Positions 41,873 through 49,947 of a stretch of 64,000 nucleotides of DNA are shown here, piece by piece. Source of the stretch: Streptomyces sp. DH12 (GTDB taxonomy: Bacteria; Actinomycetota; Actinomycetes; Streptomycetales; Streptomycetaceae); the NCBI RefSeq assembly GCF_020873895.1, contig NZ_JAHWGT010000013.1, forward strand, positions 1 to 64,000, in the 5' to 3' direction. Below the pieces are notes generated by a model. It saw nothing but the letters and a program-made list of their open reading frames with translations. It had not been told where the DNA came from and did not search any database. Position 1 is the stretch's first letter, and each line of letters opens with the position of its first letter. A program made the position numbers and the translations under genes.

Positions 41873-41886
41873 TAGAACAAGTTTCA
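41873..41886. promoter_or_regulatory. KstR-type operator (TnnAACnnGTTnnA)
   Basis: The 14-mer matches the published KstR consensus TnnAACnnGTTnnA at every fixed position. It lies in the divergent gap between the glycosyltransferase cassette and a KstR-like regulator. The first AAC/GTT pair is at 41876-41878 and 41881-41883. Confidence 0.72.
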
Positions 41887-42086
41887 GAGTCGGTCGTTCC
41901 AGATCGCTCGGAGGTGCATCGAATCTACCGGCAGGTAGCGCCGCCGCGAGGGCCGGAACAGGTGATTCGCGCCACCACCCGGGCCCGGCCATACTGGCGC
42001 GCACCACCGCACGGAACACGACGGCGCGGACCCCGCGGGCACCGGGCACCGCGGACACGTCCGACGGCACGGATCGACGGGGACCC

Positions 42087-42671
42087 ATGACAGCGGAAGG
42101 CAGGCAGGCGCCGCACCTGACCGAGCGGCAGGAGGCGCGCCGCCGCCGCATCCTCCAGGCCAGCGCGCGGCTGGCCGGCCGCGGCGGCTTCGACGCGGTG
42201 CAGATGCGGGAGGTCGCGGAGGCGGCGGAGGTCGCGCTGGGCACGCTGTACCGGTACTTCCCCTCCAAGGTCCACCTCCTGGTGGCGACCATGCAGGACC
42301 AGCTCGACGGCCTGCACTCCACGCTGCGCCGGCGCCCTCCGGCCGGGGACACCGCGGCCGAGCGGGTGGCGGAGACGCTGATGCGGGCGTTCCGGGCGCT
42401 CCAGCGCGAACCGCAGCTCGCCGACGCCATGGTGCGGGCGCTGATCTTCGCCGACCGGGGGGTCAGCGCGGAGGTGGAGGCCGTCTCCCGGCAGACCACG
42501 GCGATCATCCTGGACGCCATGGGGCAGGAGAGGCCGACGCCGGAACAGCTGGCGGCGGTGCGCGTGATCGAGCACACCTGGCACTCGGCGCTGATCACCT
42601 GGCTCTCCGGCCGGGCCTCGATCGACCAGGTCCGCACCGACATCGAGACGGCCTGCCGGCTCGTCACCTGA
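42087..42671 (+). CDS. kstR: KstR-like TetR family repressor
   Basis: This 194-residue regulator has EARRRRILQASARLAGRGGFDAVQMREVAEAAEVALGTLYRYFPSKVHLLV in residues 16-66, very close to the KstR DNA-binding domain as I recall it. The effector domain shares LADAMVRALIFAD and a W-rich segment (HTWHSALITWLSGRAS). In mycobacteria and rhodococci KstR represses cholesterol catabolism and is released by steroid-CoA. A KstR-type operator upstream argues for autoregulation and control of the divergent cassette. ATG 42087. Confidence 0.88.
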   Translation: MTAEGRQAPHLTERQEARRRRILQASARLAGRGGFDAVQMREVAEAAEVALGTLYRYFPSKVHLLVATMQDQLDGLHSTLRRRPPAGDTAAERVAETLMRAFRALQREPQLADAMVRALIFADRGVSAEVEAVSRQTTAIILDAMGQERPTPEQLAAVRVIEHTWHSALITWLSGRASIDQVRTDIETACRLVT

Positions 42672-42884
42672 CCCCGCCCCCGCCGTGGGCATGCGTTCCG
42701 CCCGGGGCGGAACGGGTGGGCGCGGCGGACCGCCGGACGGCCACAGCGCCGTGATCCCGCACCCCCGGGCCGCACCGGGCCACCGGCCGCACCGGACCGC
42801 GCGCCGCACCGGGCCGGGGCCACGGGCCGCGTGCGGGGTCGGCCGCGGTGGCGCCGGGTGGCCCCGAGAAGCCAGGTGACCCAC

Positions 42885-43060
42885 GGGTAAAGTGTGGCCG
42901 TCGCTTCATGCCCGTACGGGAGGAAGCCGGTGCAATTCCGGCGACGCCCCCCTGGCGCGCTCCCGGCTCCGCCGAACAGGGGGCCCGCACGGCGAGCCGC
43001 TCCGCCGAGCCGGCTCGGTACCGGGTCGTGACCGGCTCGCGTCCCCGGGAACGGCCCGGT
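42885..43060 (+). ncRNA. Cobalamin riboswitch
   Basis: The segment GGAAGCCGGTGCAATTCCGG (42922-42941) followed by CGACGCCCCC reproduces the P4-P5 core of cobalamin riboswitches, where GCCGGTG and AATCCGGC pair. Purine-rich and complementary arms flank it. A B12-box-like strand near 43005-43020 is weaker. It precedes a transcobalamin-like surface protein and an ECF transporter, so ligand-dependent repression of uptake is expected. The limits are approximate. Confidence 0.75.
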
Positions 43061-43144
43061 GACCGGCACCGTCCAGGAAGTACGGAGCCGAGCCCGGTGC
43101 CCGAGTGCCCCGGCGCCCGGCCCCCGGAGGAGAGGCACCCCGCC

Positions 43145-44443
43145 ATGACCACCGTTCGCCGCGGCGCCACGGCGCTCGCCGCCGCCGCCGTCCTGCTGGC
43201 GGGTGTCGCCGGAGCGGTCGCCCCCGCCGCGCACGCCGCGCCGTCGCCCGCCCCGTCCCCGTCGGCCCCCGCCGTCCCGGCCGGCCTGTACGGAGCCAAG
43301 GACCCCACCTACGACGGCGTGTGGCGGCAGTCGCTGGCCTTCATGGCCCAGCAGGCGACCGGTGTCGAGCCCGCCGAGCAGTCCGTGGCCTGGCTGCTCG
43401 ACCAGCAGTGCGACAACGGCGGTTTCCCCTCCTTCCGCGCCGACACCGCCGGCGACTGCCCGGCCGGCAAGCCCCTGGACACCAACGCCACCGCCGTCGC
43501 CCTCCAGGCGCTGAAGGGCGTCGACAGCCACGAGGACCGGACGCGGCAGGCCCGCGCGGACGCCACGGCCTGGCTGAAGCTGGTGCAGAACCACGACGGC
43601 GGCTGGGGCTACAACCCCGGCTCCCCCAGCGACGCCAACTCCACCGCGCTCGTCGTCAGCGCCCTCGCCGCCGTCGGCGAGAAGCCCGGCTCGGTGCGGG
43701 CCGCCGGCGGGAAGTCCCCCTACGACGCGCTGCTCACCTTCGCGCTGCCCTGCTCCGCGAAGCCCGGCGGCGGCGCCTTCGCCTACCAGCCCGAGAAGGA
43801 CGGCACGCTCCGCGCCAACGACGACGCGACCGCCGCCGCCGTCCTCGCGGGCCTCGGCAAGCACGCCCTGGTCCGGGGCGTCACCCCCGACCAGGAGCCC
43901 ACCTGCGTCGACGCGGCGAAGCCGACCGCCGAGCGGGCCGCCCGCAACGGCGCCGCGCACCTGGCCGCCGCCGTCGCGAAGACCGGCCACCTCGACCTGC
44001 CGCCGATGCCCGGCGCCTCCGCCACCGCCGCCCGGCCCGACGTCGGCAACACCGCCGACGCCGCCCTCTCCCTGGCCGCCGCGGGCCACCGGGACGCGGC
44101 GGCGCGGGCCATGACCTGGCTGGAGGGGAACTCCGCCGCCTGGGCGAAGGAAGGCGGGCCGGCCGCGTACGCGCAGCTGATCCTCGCCGCGCACACGGCG
44201 GGCGCCGACCCGCGCGCCTTCGGCGGCGCCGACCTCGTCGCGCAGCTCAACGCCACCGGGCCGAAGCCCGCGTCGACGCCCGACACCCGGGACCAGGGCG
44301 GGGACGAGCAGGACGGGACGGAGCAGGCGAAGAAGGAGGAGGAGTCCGGCTTCCCGGTCTGGCTGCTCGTCTCGGTCTTCCTCGTCGCCGGCATCGGCGT
44401 CGGTTTCCTGCTCAGCGGCCGCGGCGGGAAGCGCAAGCCGTGA
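43145..44443 (+). CDS. Surface-anchored alpha/alpha-barrel protein, transcobalamin alpha-domain-like
   Basis: This 432-residue protein has a Sec signal (MTTVRRGATALAAAAVLLAG, cut near AHAAP) and a helical-repeat domain. The repeats are SVAWLLDQQCDNGGFPSFRA, TAWLKLVQNHDGGWGYNPG and NTADAALSLAAAGH, characteristic of squalene-cyclase/transcobalamin-type barrels. A Lys/Glu-rich stalk and one C-terminal membrane helix (about 402-425, then GGKRKP) anchor it. Riboswitch position and ECF neighbours suggest it captures corrinoids like the alpha domain of intrinsic factor. GGAGGAG lies about 12 bases upstream of ATG 43145. Confidence 0.85.
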   Translation: MTTVRRGATALAAAAVLLAGVAGAVAPAAHAAPSPAPSPSAPAVPAGLYGAKDPTYDGVWRQSLAFMAQQATGVEPAEQSVAWLLDQQCDNGGFPSFRADTAGDCPAGKPLDTNATAVALQALKGVDSHEDRTRQARADATAWLKLVQNHDGGWGYNPGSPSDANSTALVVSALAAVGEKPGSVRAAGGKSPYDALLTFALPCSAKPGGGAFAYQPEKDGTLRANDDATAAAVLAGLGKHALVRGVTPDQEPTCVDAAKPTAERAARNGAAHLAAAVAKTGHLDLPPMPGASATAARPDVGNTADAALSLAAAGHRDAAARAMTWLEGNSAAWAKEGGPAAYAQLILAAHTAGADPRAFGGADLVAQLNATGPKPASTPDTRDQGGDEQDGTEQAKKEEESGFPVWLLVSVFLVAGIGVGFLLSGRGGKRKP

Positions 44444-45150
44444 CCCGTACGCGCTCCGGCCGCGCCCGCCGGCCGCTCGCCGCGGCCGCCGCCGCGCTCC
44501 TCGCCGCGTGGGCCGTGCTCGGCGCGGCCGGCACCGCCCAGGCGGCGGGGTACCGCTACTGGTCGTTCTGGGAGAGCGGCACGGGCGGGTCGTGGGCGTA
44601 CGCCACCCAGGGGCCGGCCACCGCCCGCCCGGCCGACGGCACCGTCCACGGCTACCGCTTCGCCGTGAGCGCCGACAGCCGGGACGCCGACCGGCCCCGC
44701 CGCGCGCCCGACTTCGCCGCCGTCTGCGCGGGCACGCCCGCCGCCGAGGGCAGCAAGCGGGTCGCGGTCGTCATCGACTTCGGCTCCGCCGCCGACGCCC
44801 CGCCGGGCGAGGCGCCGCCCGCCGCGCGCACCGGGTGCGCGCGGGTACGACCCGACGCGACCGGCGCGGAGGCCCTCGCGGCCGTCGCGGCGCCGCTGCG
44901 CTACAATGGCCAGGCGCTGCTGTGCGCGATCTCCGGCTATCCGCGGCAGGGCTGCGGCGAGCAGGTGGCGGGGCCCGAGCCGTCCGGGGCGCCGGAGTCC
45001 TCCGCCGCCGGGCGGACCGCCGCGGGCGAGGACGCCGGGGAAGGGGCCGGGGGCGGGGGCCCGTCGGTCGGGCTGCTCGCCGGGGCCGCCGCCGTCGTGG
45101 CGCTCGGCACCGCCGCCCTCCTGCGGGCCCGTCGCCGCGGGCGCCCGTGA
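44440..45150 (+). CDS. SCO2322-family anchored surface protein, possible beta-domain partner
   Basis: This 236-residue protein has a signal peptide (basic start, AAAAALLAAWAVLGAAGTAQA), then GYRYWSFWESGTGGSWAYATQGP and beta-strand-like segments with paired cysteines (FAAVCAG, RTGCARV, LLCAISGYPRQGCG). A disordered linker and a C-terminal helix (GLLAGAAAVVALGTAALLRA) with an Arg-rich tail follow. I know the group as SCO2322-like. Size, cysteines and position fit the small beta domain of transcobalamin-type proteins encoded separately, but this is inference. GTG 44440 overlaps the previous stop by 4 bp. Confidence 0.8.
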   Translation: MTRTRSGRARRPLAAAAAALLAAWAVLGAAGTAQAAGYRYWSFWESGTGGSWAYATQGPATARPADGTVHGYRFAVSADSRDADRPRRAPDFAAVCAGTPAAEGSKRVAVVIDFGSAADAPPGEAPPAARTGCARVRPDATGAEALAAVAAPLRYNGQALLCAISGYPRQGCGEQVAGPEPSGAPESSAAGRTAAGEDAGEGAGGGGPSVGLLAGAAAVVALGTAALLRARRRGRP

Positions 45151-46241
45151 ACCTGCGCGCTCCCGAGGCGCACCGCTCCAACGCCGTGCACGCGGGCGCC
45201 TGGTGGCTGTGGGCGCTCGGCCTCGCCGCCGCCGCGTCGCGCACGACCAACCCGCTGCTGCTGGGGCTGCTCGTGGCGGTCGCCGGGTACGTGGTGGCCG
45301 CGCGCCGCACCGACGCGCCCTGGGCCCGCTCCTACGGCGCGTTCCTCAAGCTCGGGCTGGCCGTGATCGCCATCCGCGTCGTGTTCTCCATGGCGCTCGG
45401 CTCCCCCATCCCCGGTACGCACGTGCTGGTCACGCTGCCCGAGGTGCCGCTGCCGCAGTGGGCGCAGGGGATGCGGATCGGCGGCCGCGTCACCGCCGAG
45501 CAGCTGGTGTTCGCCGTGTACGACGGGGCGAAGCTGGCCGCGATGCTGGTGTGCGTGGGCGCCGCGAACGCCCTGGCCAGCCCGGCGCGGCTGCTCAAGT
45601 CGCTGCCGGGCGCGCTGTACGAGGCCGGGGTCGCCGTGGTCGTCGCCATGACGTTCGCGCCGAACCTGGTGGCCGACGTGGCGCGGCTGCGGACCGCCCG
45701 GCGGCTGCGGGGCCGGCCGGCGGGCGGGGTGAGGGCGGTGCTGGGGATCGGCCTGCCCGTGCTGGAGGGCGCGTTGGAGCGGTCGGTCGCGGTGGCGGCG
45801 TCGATGGACGCGCGCGGGTACGGGCGCACGGCGGCGGTCCCCGCGGCGGTGCGGCACACCACGACCGTGCTGACGCTCGGCGGGCTGCTGGGGGTGTGCG
45901 CGGGCACGTACGGGCTGCTCGCGGTGGAGGGCGCCGGGTACGGCCTGCCGCTGCTGGCGGCCGGTGCGGCCGCCGCCCTGGCGGGGCTGTGGCTGGGCGG
46001 GCGGCGTACGCCCCGCACCCGGTACCGGCCCGACCGGTGGGGCGCGCGGACGTGGCTGGTCGCCGCGTCGGGGGCCGCGGTGGCCGTGCTCGTGGCGGTG
46101 GCGGCGGCCGGGCCGGACGCCGAGGCGCTGCGGCCGGGGGTCACCCCGCTCCAGGCCCCCGCGCTGCCGCTGTGGCCCGCGCTGTCCGTCCTGGTGGGCC
46201 TGCTGCCCGCGTTCGTCGCGCCCGTCCCGAAAGACCGCTGA
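45147..46241 (+). CDS. ECF transporter transmembrane (T) component
   Basis: This 364-residue CbiQ/EcfT-like protein has about seven to eight hydrophobic helices. It carries the cytoplasmic coupling motifs RTARRLRGRP (about 180-189) and SMDARGYGR (about 212-220), the conserved A-R-G helix that docks onto the ATPases. An additional pair of C-terminal helices makes it longer than usual. GTG 45147 overlaps the preceding stop by 4 bp. It should couple ATP hydrolysis to the S component at 48197-49132. Confidence 0.93.
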   Translation: MNLRAPEAHRSNAVHAGAWWLWALGLAAAASRTTNPLLLGLLVAVAGYVVAARRTDAPWARSYGAFLKLGLAVIAIRVVFSMALGSPIPGTHVLVTLPEVPLPQWAQGMRIGGRVTAEQLVFAVYDGAKLAAMLVCVGAANALASPARLLKSLPGALYEAGVAVVVAMTFAPNLVADVARLRTARRLRGRPAGGVRAVLGIGLPVLEGALERSVAVAASMDARGYGRTAAVPAAVRHTTTVLTLGGLLGVCAGTYGLLAVEGAGYGLPLLAAGAAAALAGLWLGGRRTPRTRYRPDRWGARTWLVAASGAAVAVLVAVAAAGPDAEALRPGVTPLQAPALPLWPALSVLVGLLPAFVAPVPKDR

Positions 46242-46250
46242 GGAGTCCTG

Positions 46251-48200
46251 GTGATCCGCTTCGAGAACGTCACGGTGACCTACGAGGACGCCGCCGCGCC
46301 CGCCGTGCGGGACGTGGACCTGACCGTCCCCGAGGGCGAGCTGGTGCTGCTGGTCGGCCCGTCGGGCAGCGGCAAGTCCACGCTGCTGGGCGCCGTGTCG
46401 GGGCTCGTGCCGCACTTCACGGGCGGCACGGTGCGCGGCCGGGTCACGGTCGACGGGCGGGACACCCGCACGCACCGGCCGCGTGAGCTGGCCGACGTGG
46501 TGGGCACGGTCGGGCAGGACCCGTCGGCGCACTTCGTCACGGACGTGGTCGAGGACGAACTCGCGTACGGCATGGAGTCGCTGGGCCTGCCCCCGGAGGT
46601 GATGCGGCGCCGGGTCGAGGAGACGCTCGACCTGCTCGGCCTGGCCGAGCTGCGGGACCGGCCGATCGCGTCCCTGTCGGGCGGGCAGCGGCAGCGCGTC
46701 GCGATCGGCTCGGTCCTCACCACGCACCCGAAGGTCCTGGTCCTGGACGAGCCGACGTCGGCGCTCGACCCGGCCGCCGCGGAGGAGGTCCTCGCGGTGC
46801 TCCAGCGCCTGGTGCACGACCTGGGCACGACGGTCCTGATGGCGGAGCACCGGTTGGAACGGGTGGTGCAGTACGCGGACCTGGTGGCGCTGCTGCGCGG
46901 GCCCGGCTCGCCCGTCCTGGTCGGTCCGCCGGCCGAGGTGATGCGGGTCTCCCCCGTGCACCCGCCGGTGGTCGGCCTGTCGCGGCTGGCGGGCTGGATC
47001 CCGCCGGCCCTCACCGTGCGCGACGCGCGCCGACGGGCGGCCCCGCTGCGCGAACGCCTGGCGGGCACCACCCCCGCGCCCGTCCCCACGTACTCGCCGG
47101 GCGCGGCGCCCGCCTCCCCGTACTCGCCGGCTTCCACGCCCGGTCACGGGGACGGGCCCGGCTCCGCGCCGGTGGCCGGGCCCGGATCCGTACCGGTGGC
47201 CGGGCCCGGATCCCTACCGGCGTCCGCGTCCGCTTCGCCCGTGCCCGCGTCCGCTTCGCCCGTGCCGGCGGTCCCGCCCGGCGGGGCCGGGCGGGCCGCG
47301 GGGCCCGTGTCGCGGGGACGGCGCCCGCGTCGGCCGTTCCGGAGGCGGGGCGCGGGGACGGCGACCGCCGCCGGTGGGGACGCGGCGGCGCCGGGCGCCG
47401 GGGCGCGGGCGGCCGGGGACGTCCCGGGGGCCGGCGGCGCCGGCGAGGCCGCCGCCGTGGTCGACGTGCGGGGCCTCGCCGTGCGCCGGGGGCGGGTGGA
47501 GGCGCTGCGGGGCGTGGACCTGGAAGTGCGGCCCGGCGAGACGGTGGCGCTCATGGGCCGCAACGGCGCGGGCAAGTCGACGCTGCTCGGCGCGCTGGTG
47601 GGGATGGTGGCGCCCGCGTCGGGCCGGGTCGCCGTGGGCGGCCTGGCCCCGGGCCGCACCCCGCCGGGCGAGCTGGTGCGGGAGGTCGGCCTGGTCCCGC
47701 AGGAGCCGCGCGACCTGCTGTACGCGGACACGGTGGCCGCCGAGTGCGCGGCCGCCGACACCGACGCGGGGGCCGCTCCCGGCGCCTGCCGCGAGCTGGT
47801 GGCCGCGCTGCTGCCCGGCGTGCCCGGCGGCACCCACCCCCGGGACCTCTCCGAGGGGCAGCGGCTGGCGCTTGCGCTGGCGGTCGTGCTGACCGGCCGG
47901 CCGCGGGTGCTGCTGCTCGACGAGCCGACCCGGGGCCTGGACTACGCCGCGAAGGGCCGCCTGGTGGAGGTCCTGCGCGGGCTGGCGGCGCGGGGCCACG
48001 CCATCGTGCTGGCCACGCACGACGTGGAGCTGGCGGCCGAGCTGGCGCACCGGGTGGTGATCCTCGCCGACGGGGAGGTCGTCGCGGACGGGCCGACGCA
48101 CGAGGTCGTCGTGTCGTCGCCGGCGTTCGCGCCGCAGGTCGCCAAGGTGCTGGCGCCGCTGCCGTGGCTGACCGTCGCCCAGGTGGAGGCGGCGCTGTGA
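46251..48200 (+). CDS. Fused double ATPase of an ECF transporter
   Basis: This 649-residue protein joins two ABC ATPase domains, equivalent to EcfA and EcfA'. Domain one has Walker A GPSGSGKST (36-44), signature LSGGQRQR (142-149) and LVLDEPTSALDP. Domain two has Walker A GRNGAGKST (436-444), the altered signature LSEGQRLAL (533-541) and LLLDEPTRGLD. Between them lies a roughly 130-residue Ala/Pro/Gly/Ser-rich linker with short repeats. GTG 46251 follows the T component by 9 bp. Confidence 0.95.
   Translation: MIRFENVTVTYEDAAAPAVRDVDLTVPEGELVLLVGPSGSGKSTLLGAVSGLVPHFTGGTVRGRVTVDGRDTRTHRPRELADVVGTVGQDPSAHFVTDVVEDELAYGMESLGLPPEVMRRRVEETLDLLGLAELRDRPIASLSGGQRQRVAIGSVLTTHPKVLVLDEPTSALDPAAAEEVLAVLQRLVHDLGTTVLMAEHRLERVVQYADLVALLRGPGSPVLVGPPAEVMRVSPVHPPVVGLSRLAGWIPPALTVRDARRRAAPLRERLAGTTPAPVPTYSPGAAPASPYSPASTPGHGDGPGSAPVAGPGSVPVAGPGSLPASASASPVPASASPVPAVPPGGAGRAAGPVSRGRRPRRPFRRRGAGTATAAGGDAAAPGAGARAAGDVPGAGGAGEAAAVVDVRGLAVRRGRVEALRGVDLEVRPGETVALMGRNGAGKSTLLGALVGMVAPASGRVAVGGLAPGRTPPGELVREVGLVPQEPRDLLYADTVAAECAAADTDAGAAPGACRELVAALLPGVPGGTHPRDLSEGQRLALALAVVLTGRPRVLLLDEPTRGLDYAAKGRLVEVLRGLAARGHAIVLATHDVELAAELAHRVVILADGEVVADGPTHEVVVSSPAFAPQVAKVLAPLPWLTVAQVEAAL
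47169..47270. repeat. Short direct repeats in the ATPase linker
   Basis: A 24-bp period with the core GGTGGCCGGGCCCGGATCC occurs twice (from about 47171 and 47195). It is followed by two near copies of GCGTCCGCTTCGCCCGTGCC (from about 47223 and 47243). They encode GPGSVPVAGPGS-like and ASASPVPAS-like repeats in the inter-domain linker. Confidence 0.75.
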
Positions 48201-49132
48201 CGGCCGGGCCGGTGCGGCTCGGTCCGCGGTCGGTGGCCGCGCTGGTCCTGGTCAGCGCGGTCGGGGTGGCCGCGTTCGGCTGGCCGCTGCTGGCGGACGA
48301 CGCGTCGGGGCTGGCGGCGGCGCACGCCGGGGCCGCGCCGTGGCTGTTCGCGGCGCTGCTGCCGCTGCTCGTCGGGGTGGTCGTGGCGACGATCAGCGAC
48401 GCGGGCATGGACGCCAAGGCGGTGGCGATGCTCGGCGTGCTGGCCGCGGTGGGCGCGGCGCTGCGGCCGCTTGGTGCGGGCACGGCGGGCCTGGAGCCGA
48501 TGTTCTTCCTGATGGTGCTGAGCGGCCGGGTGCTGGGGCCGGGGTTCGGCTTCGTGCTGGGCGCGGTGACGATGTTCGCGTCGGCGCTGCTCACCGGCGG
48601 GGTCGGCCCCTGGATGCCGTACCAGATGCTGTCGATGGCGTGGTTCACCATGGGCGCCGGGCTGCTCCCGGGGCGCGGGACGCTGCGCGGGCGCGGGGAG
48701 CTGGCGCTGCTGGCGGCGTACGGGGCGGTGGCGGCCTTCGCGTACGGGACGGCCATGAACCTCCAGGGGTGGGTGCTGGCCCTGCCGGCCGGTTCCAGCG
48801 GGATCGCCTTCCACCCCGGGGAGCCGCTGCACACGAACCTGGTCCGGTTCGGGGCGTACTGCCTGGCGACGTCGATGGGCTGGGACCTGGGGCGGGCGGC
48901 GCTGACGGTGGTGCTGACGGTGACCATCGGATCCACGGTCCTGAAGGCTCTGCGGCGTGCGACGCGCCGGGCCGCCTTCGAGGCCCAGGTCACATTCGAA
49001 GGCGACAAAGCGCCCCAGGAGGGGGCGTTCCGGGTGAGGCCCCCCACAGGACCCACGTCACAAACGAGGTCCCTTAGTGGTCCCGGGGAGGGGTCGGCGG
49101 GGGGCCCGTCTCCCCGCGGCGACCTGCGCTGA
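48197..49132 (+). CDS. ECF transporter substrate-binding (S) component
   Basis: This 311-residue integral membrane protein has about six helices. RVLGPGFGFVLGAVTMFASALLTGG and GPWMPYQMLSMAWFTMGAGLLPG are reminiscent of EcfS/CbrT- or ThiW-like S components. The final 55 residues are hydrophilic. GTG 48197 overlaps the ATPase stop by 4 bp. In this riboswitch-led operon the predicted substrate is cobalamin or a precursor. Cobalt or another vitamin is an alternative, since S components diverge strongly. Confidence 0.85.
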   Translation: MTAGPVRLGPRSVAALVLVSAVGVAAFGWPLLADDASGLAAAHAGAAPWLFAALLPLLVGVVVATISDAGMDAKAVAMLGVLAAVGAALRPLGAGTAGLEPMFFLMVLSGRVLGPGFGFVLGAVTMFASALLTGGVGPWMPYQMLSMAWFTMGAGLLPGRGTLRGRGELALLAAYGAVAAFAYGTAMNLQGWVLALPAGSSGIAFHPGEPLHTNLVRFGAYCLATSMGWDLGRAALTVVLTVTIGSTVLKALRRATRRAAFEAQVTFEGDKAPQEGAFRVRPPTGPTSQTRSLSGPGEGSAGGPSPRGDLR

Positions 49133-49375
49133 TCGCCCCAACGCGGAACGGGGGCGCGGCGGCTTCCTCCGACCCCGCCTCGTACACGGGGGGCGTTGCC
49201 AGGGCCGGCCCGCGCTGCTTTGGTGGATGACGTCGCCGGGCACCGACGGCAGCGCGACCGCCTCGCGGTCCTGCCGAGTGCCTCATGGCGAGCCTCCCCG
49301 AGACCCCGGGTGCACCGGGACCTTGGTTCCGGCATGCCTGCGACAGTCCCGTCCCCGACGTGAGGTGTCATCCAC

Positions 49376-49783
49376 GTGTTCCGCTCCATCTCCAGCCGTG
49401 CCACCGCCCGCAGCAAGTCCGCCGTCGCCACCGCAGCCGTGCTGCTGGGCGCCTCGGGCGCCGTGATGGCGGTGACGGCCCCGGCGTCGGCCGCGCCGAA
49501 CTCCGCGCAGACGATCGCCAAGAAGATGGTCCCGGCCGGTCAGTACCAGTGCTTCAGCAAGATCGTCCAGCATGAGTCCGGTTGGGACCACACCGCCACC
49601 AACGCCTCGTCCGGCGCGTACGGCCTGGTCCAGGCCCTGCCCGCGTCGAAGATGGCGTCGGCCGGCTCTGACTGGAAGACCAACCCGGCCACCCAGATCG
49701 AGTGGGGCCTGGACTACATGAACGACCGCTACGGCAGCCCCTGTGGCGCGTGGAAGTTCTGGCAGAACAACCACTGGTACTGA
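49376..49783 (+). CDS. Secreted transglycosylase-like (Rpf/SLT-type) protein
   Basis: This 135-residue protein has a signal peptide (SAVATAAVLLGASGAVMAVTAPASA) and one compact domain. Its start, MVPAGQYQCFSKIVQHESGWDHTA, places the catalytic Glu in the usual HESGW motif. ASSGAYGLVQALPASKMASAGSDWKTNPATQIEWGLDYM and YGSPCGAWKFW follow, as in lysozyme-like lytic transglycosylases. A disulfide between QC and PC cysteines is likely. It should cleave peptidoglycan during growth or germination. GTG 49376 is preceded by CGACGTGAGGTG. Confidence 0.93.
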   Translation: MFRSISSRATARSKSAVATAAVLLGASGAVMAVTAPASAAPNSAQTIAKKMVPAGQYQCFSKIVQHESGWDHTATNASSGAYGLVQALPASKMASAGSDWKTNPATQIEWGLDYMNDRYGSPCGAWKFWQNNHWY

Positions 49784-49820
49784 TCGGCGGCCGCTGCGGC
49801 GGCGCCCCACCGGCACCCTT

Positions 49821-49860
49821 CCGCGGGCCCCCGGCGACCTCGTTCGCCGGGGGCCCGCGG
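49821..49860 (+). terminator. Perfect 17-bp stem terminator
   Basis: The arms 49821-49837 and 49844-49860 pair perfectly around a 6-base loop, 37 bp after the transglycosylase stop. Confidence 0.88.
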
Positions 49861-49947
49861 CGTGCGCGGCGGCGCACGCGGCGGCTCGGCGGCGGGGTGG
49901 CGGAAACGCCGCCCCGCCGGCGGGGGCCGTCGGCTAGTTTCCTGACC

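Noticed and set aside
49133-49375. A c-di-AMP (ydaO) riboswitch before the transglycosylase
   Set aside because: Such riboswitches often precede Streptomyces cell-wall hydrolases, but the conserved loop sequences and the 3' AACCCGTCAGCTAACC-like stretch were not found here.
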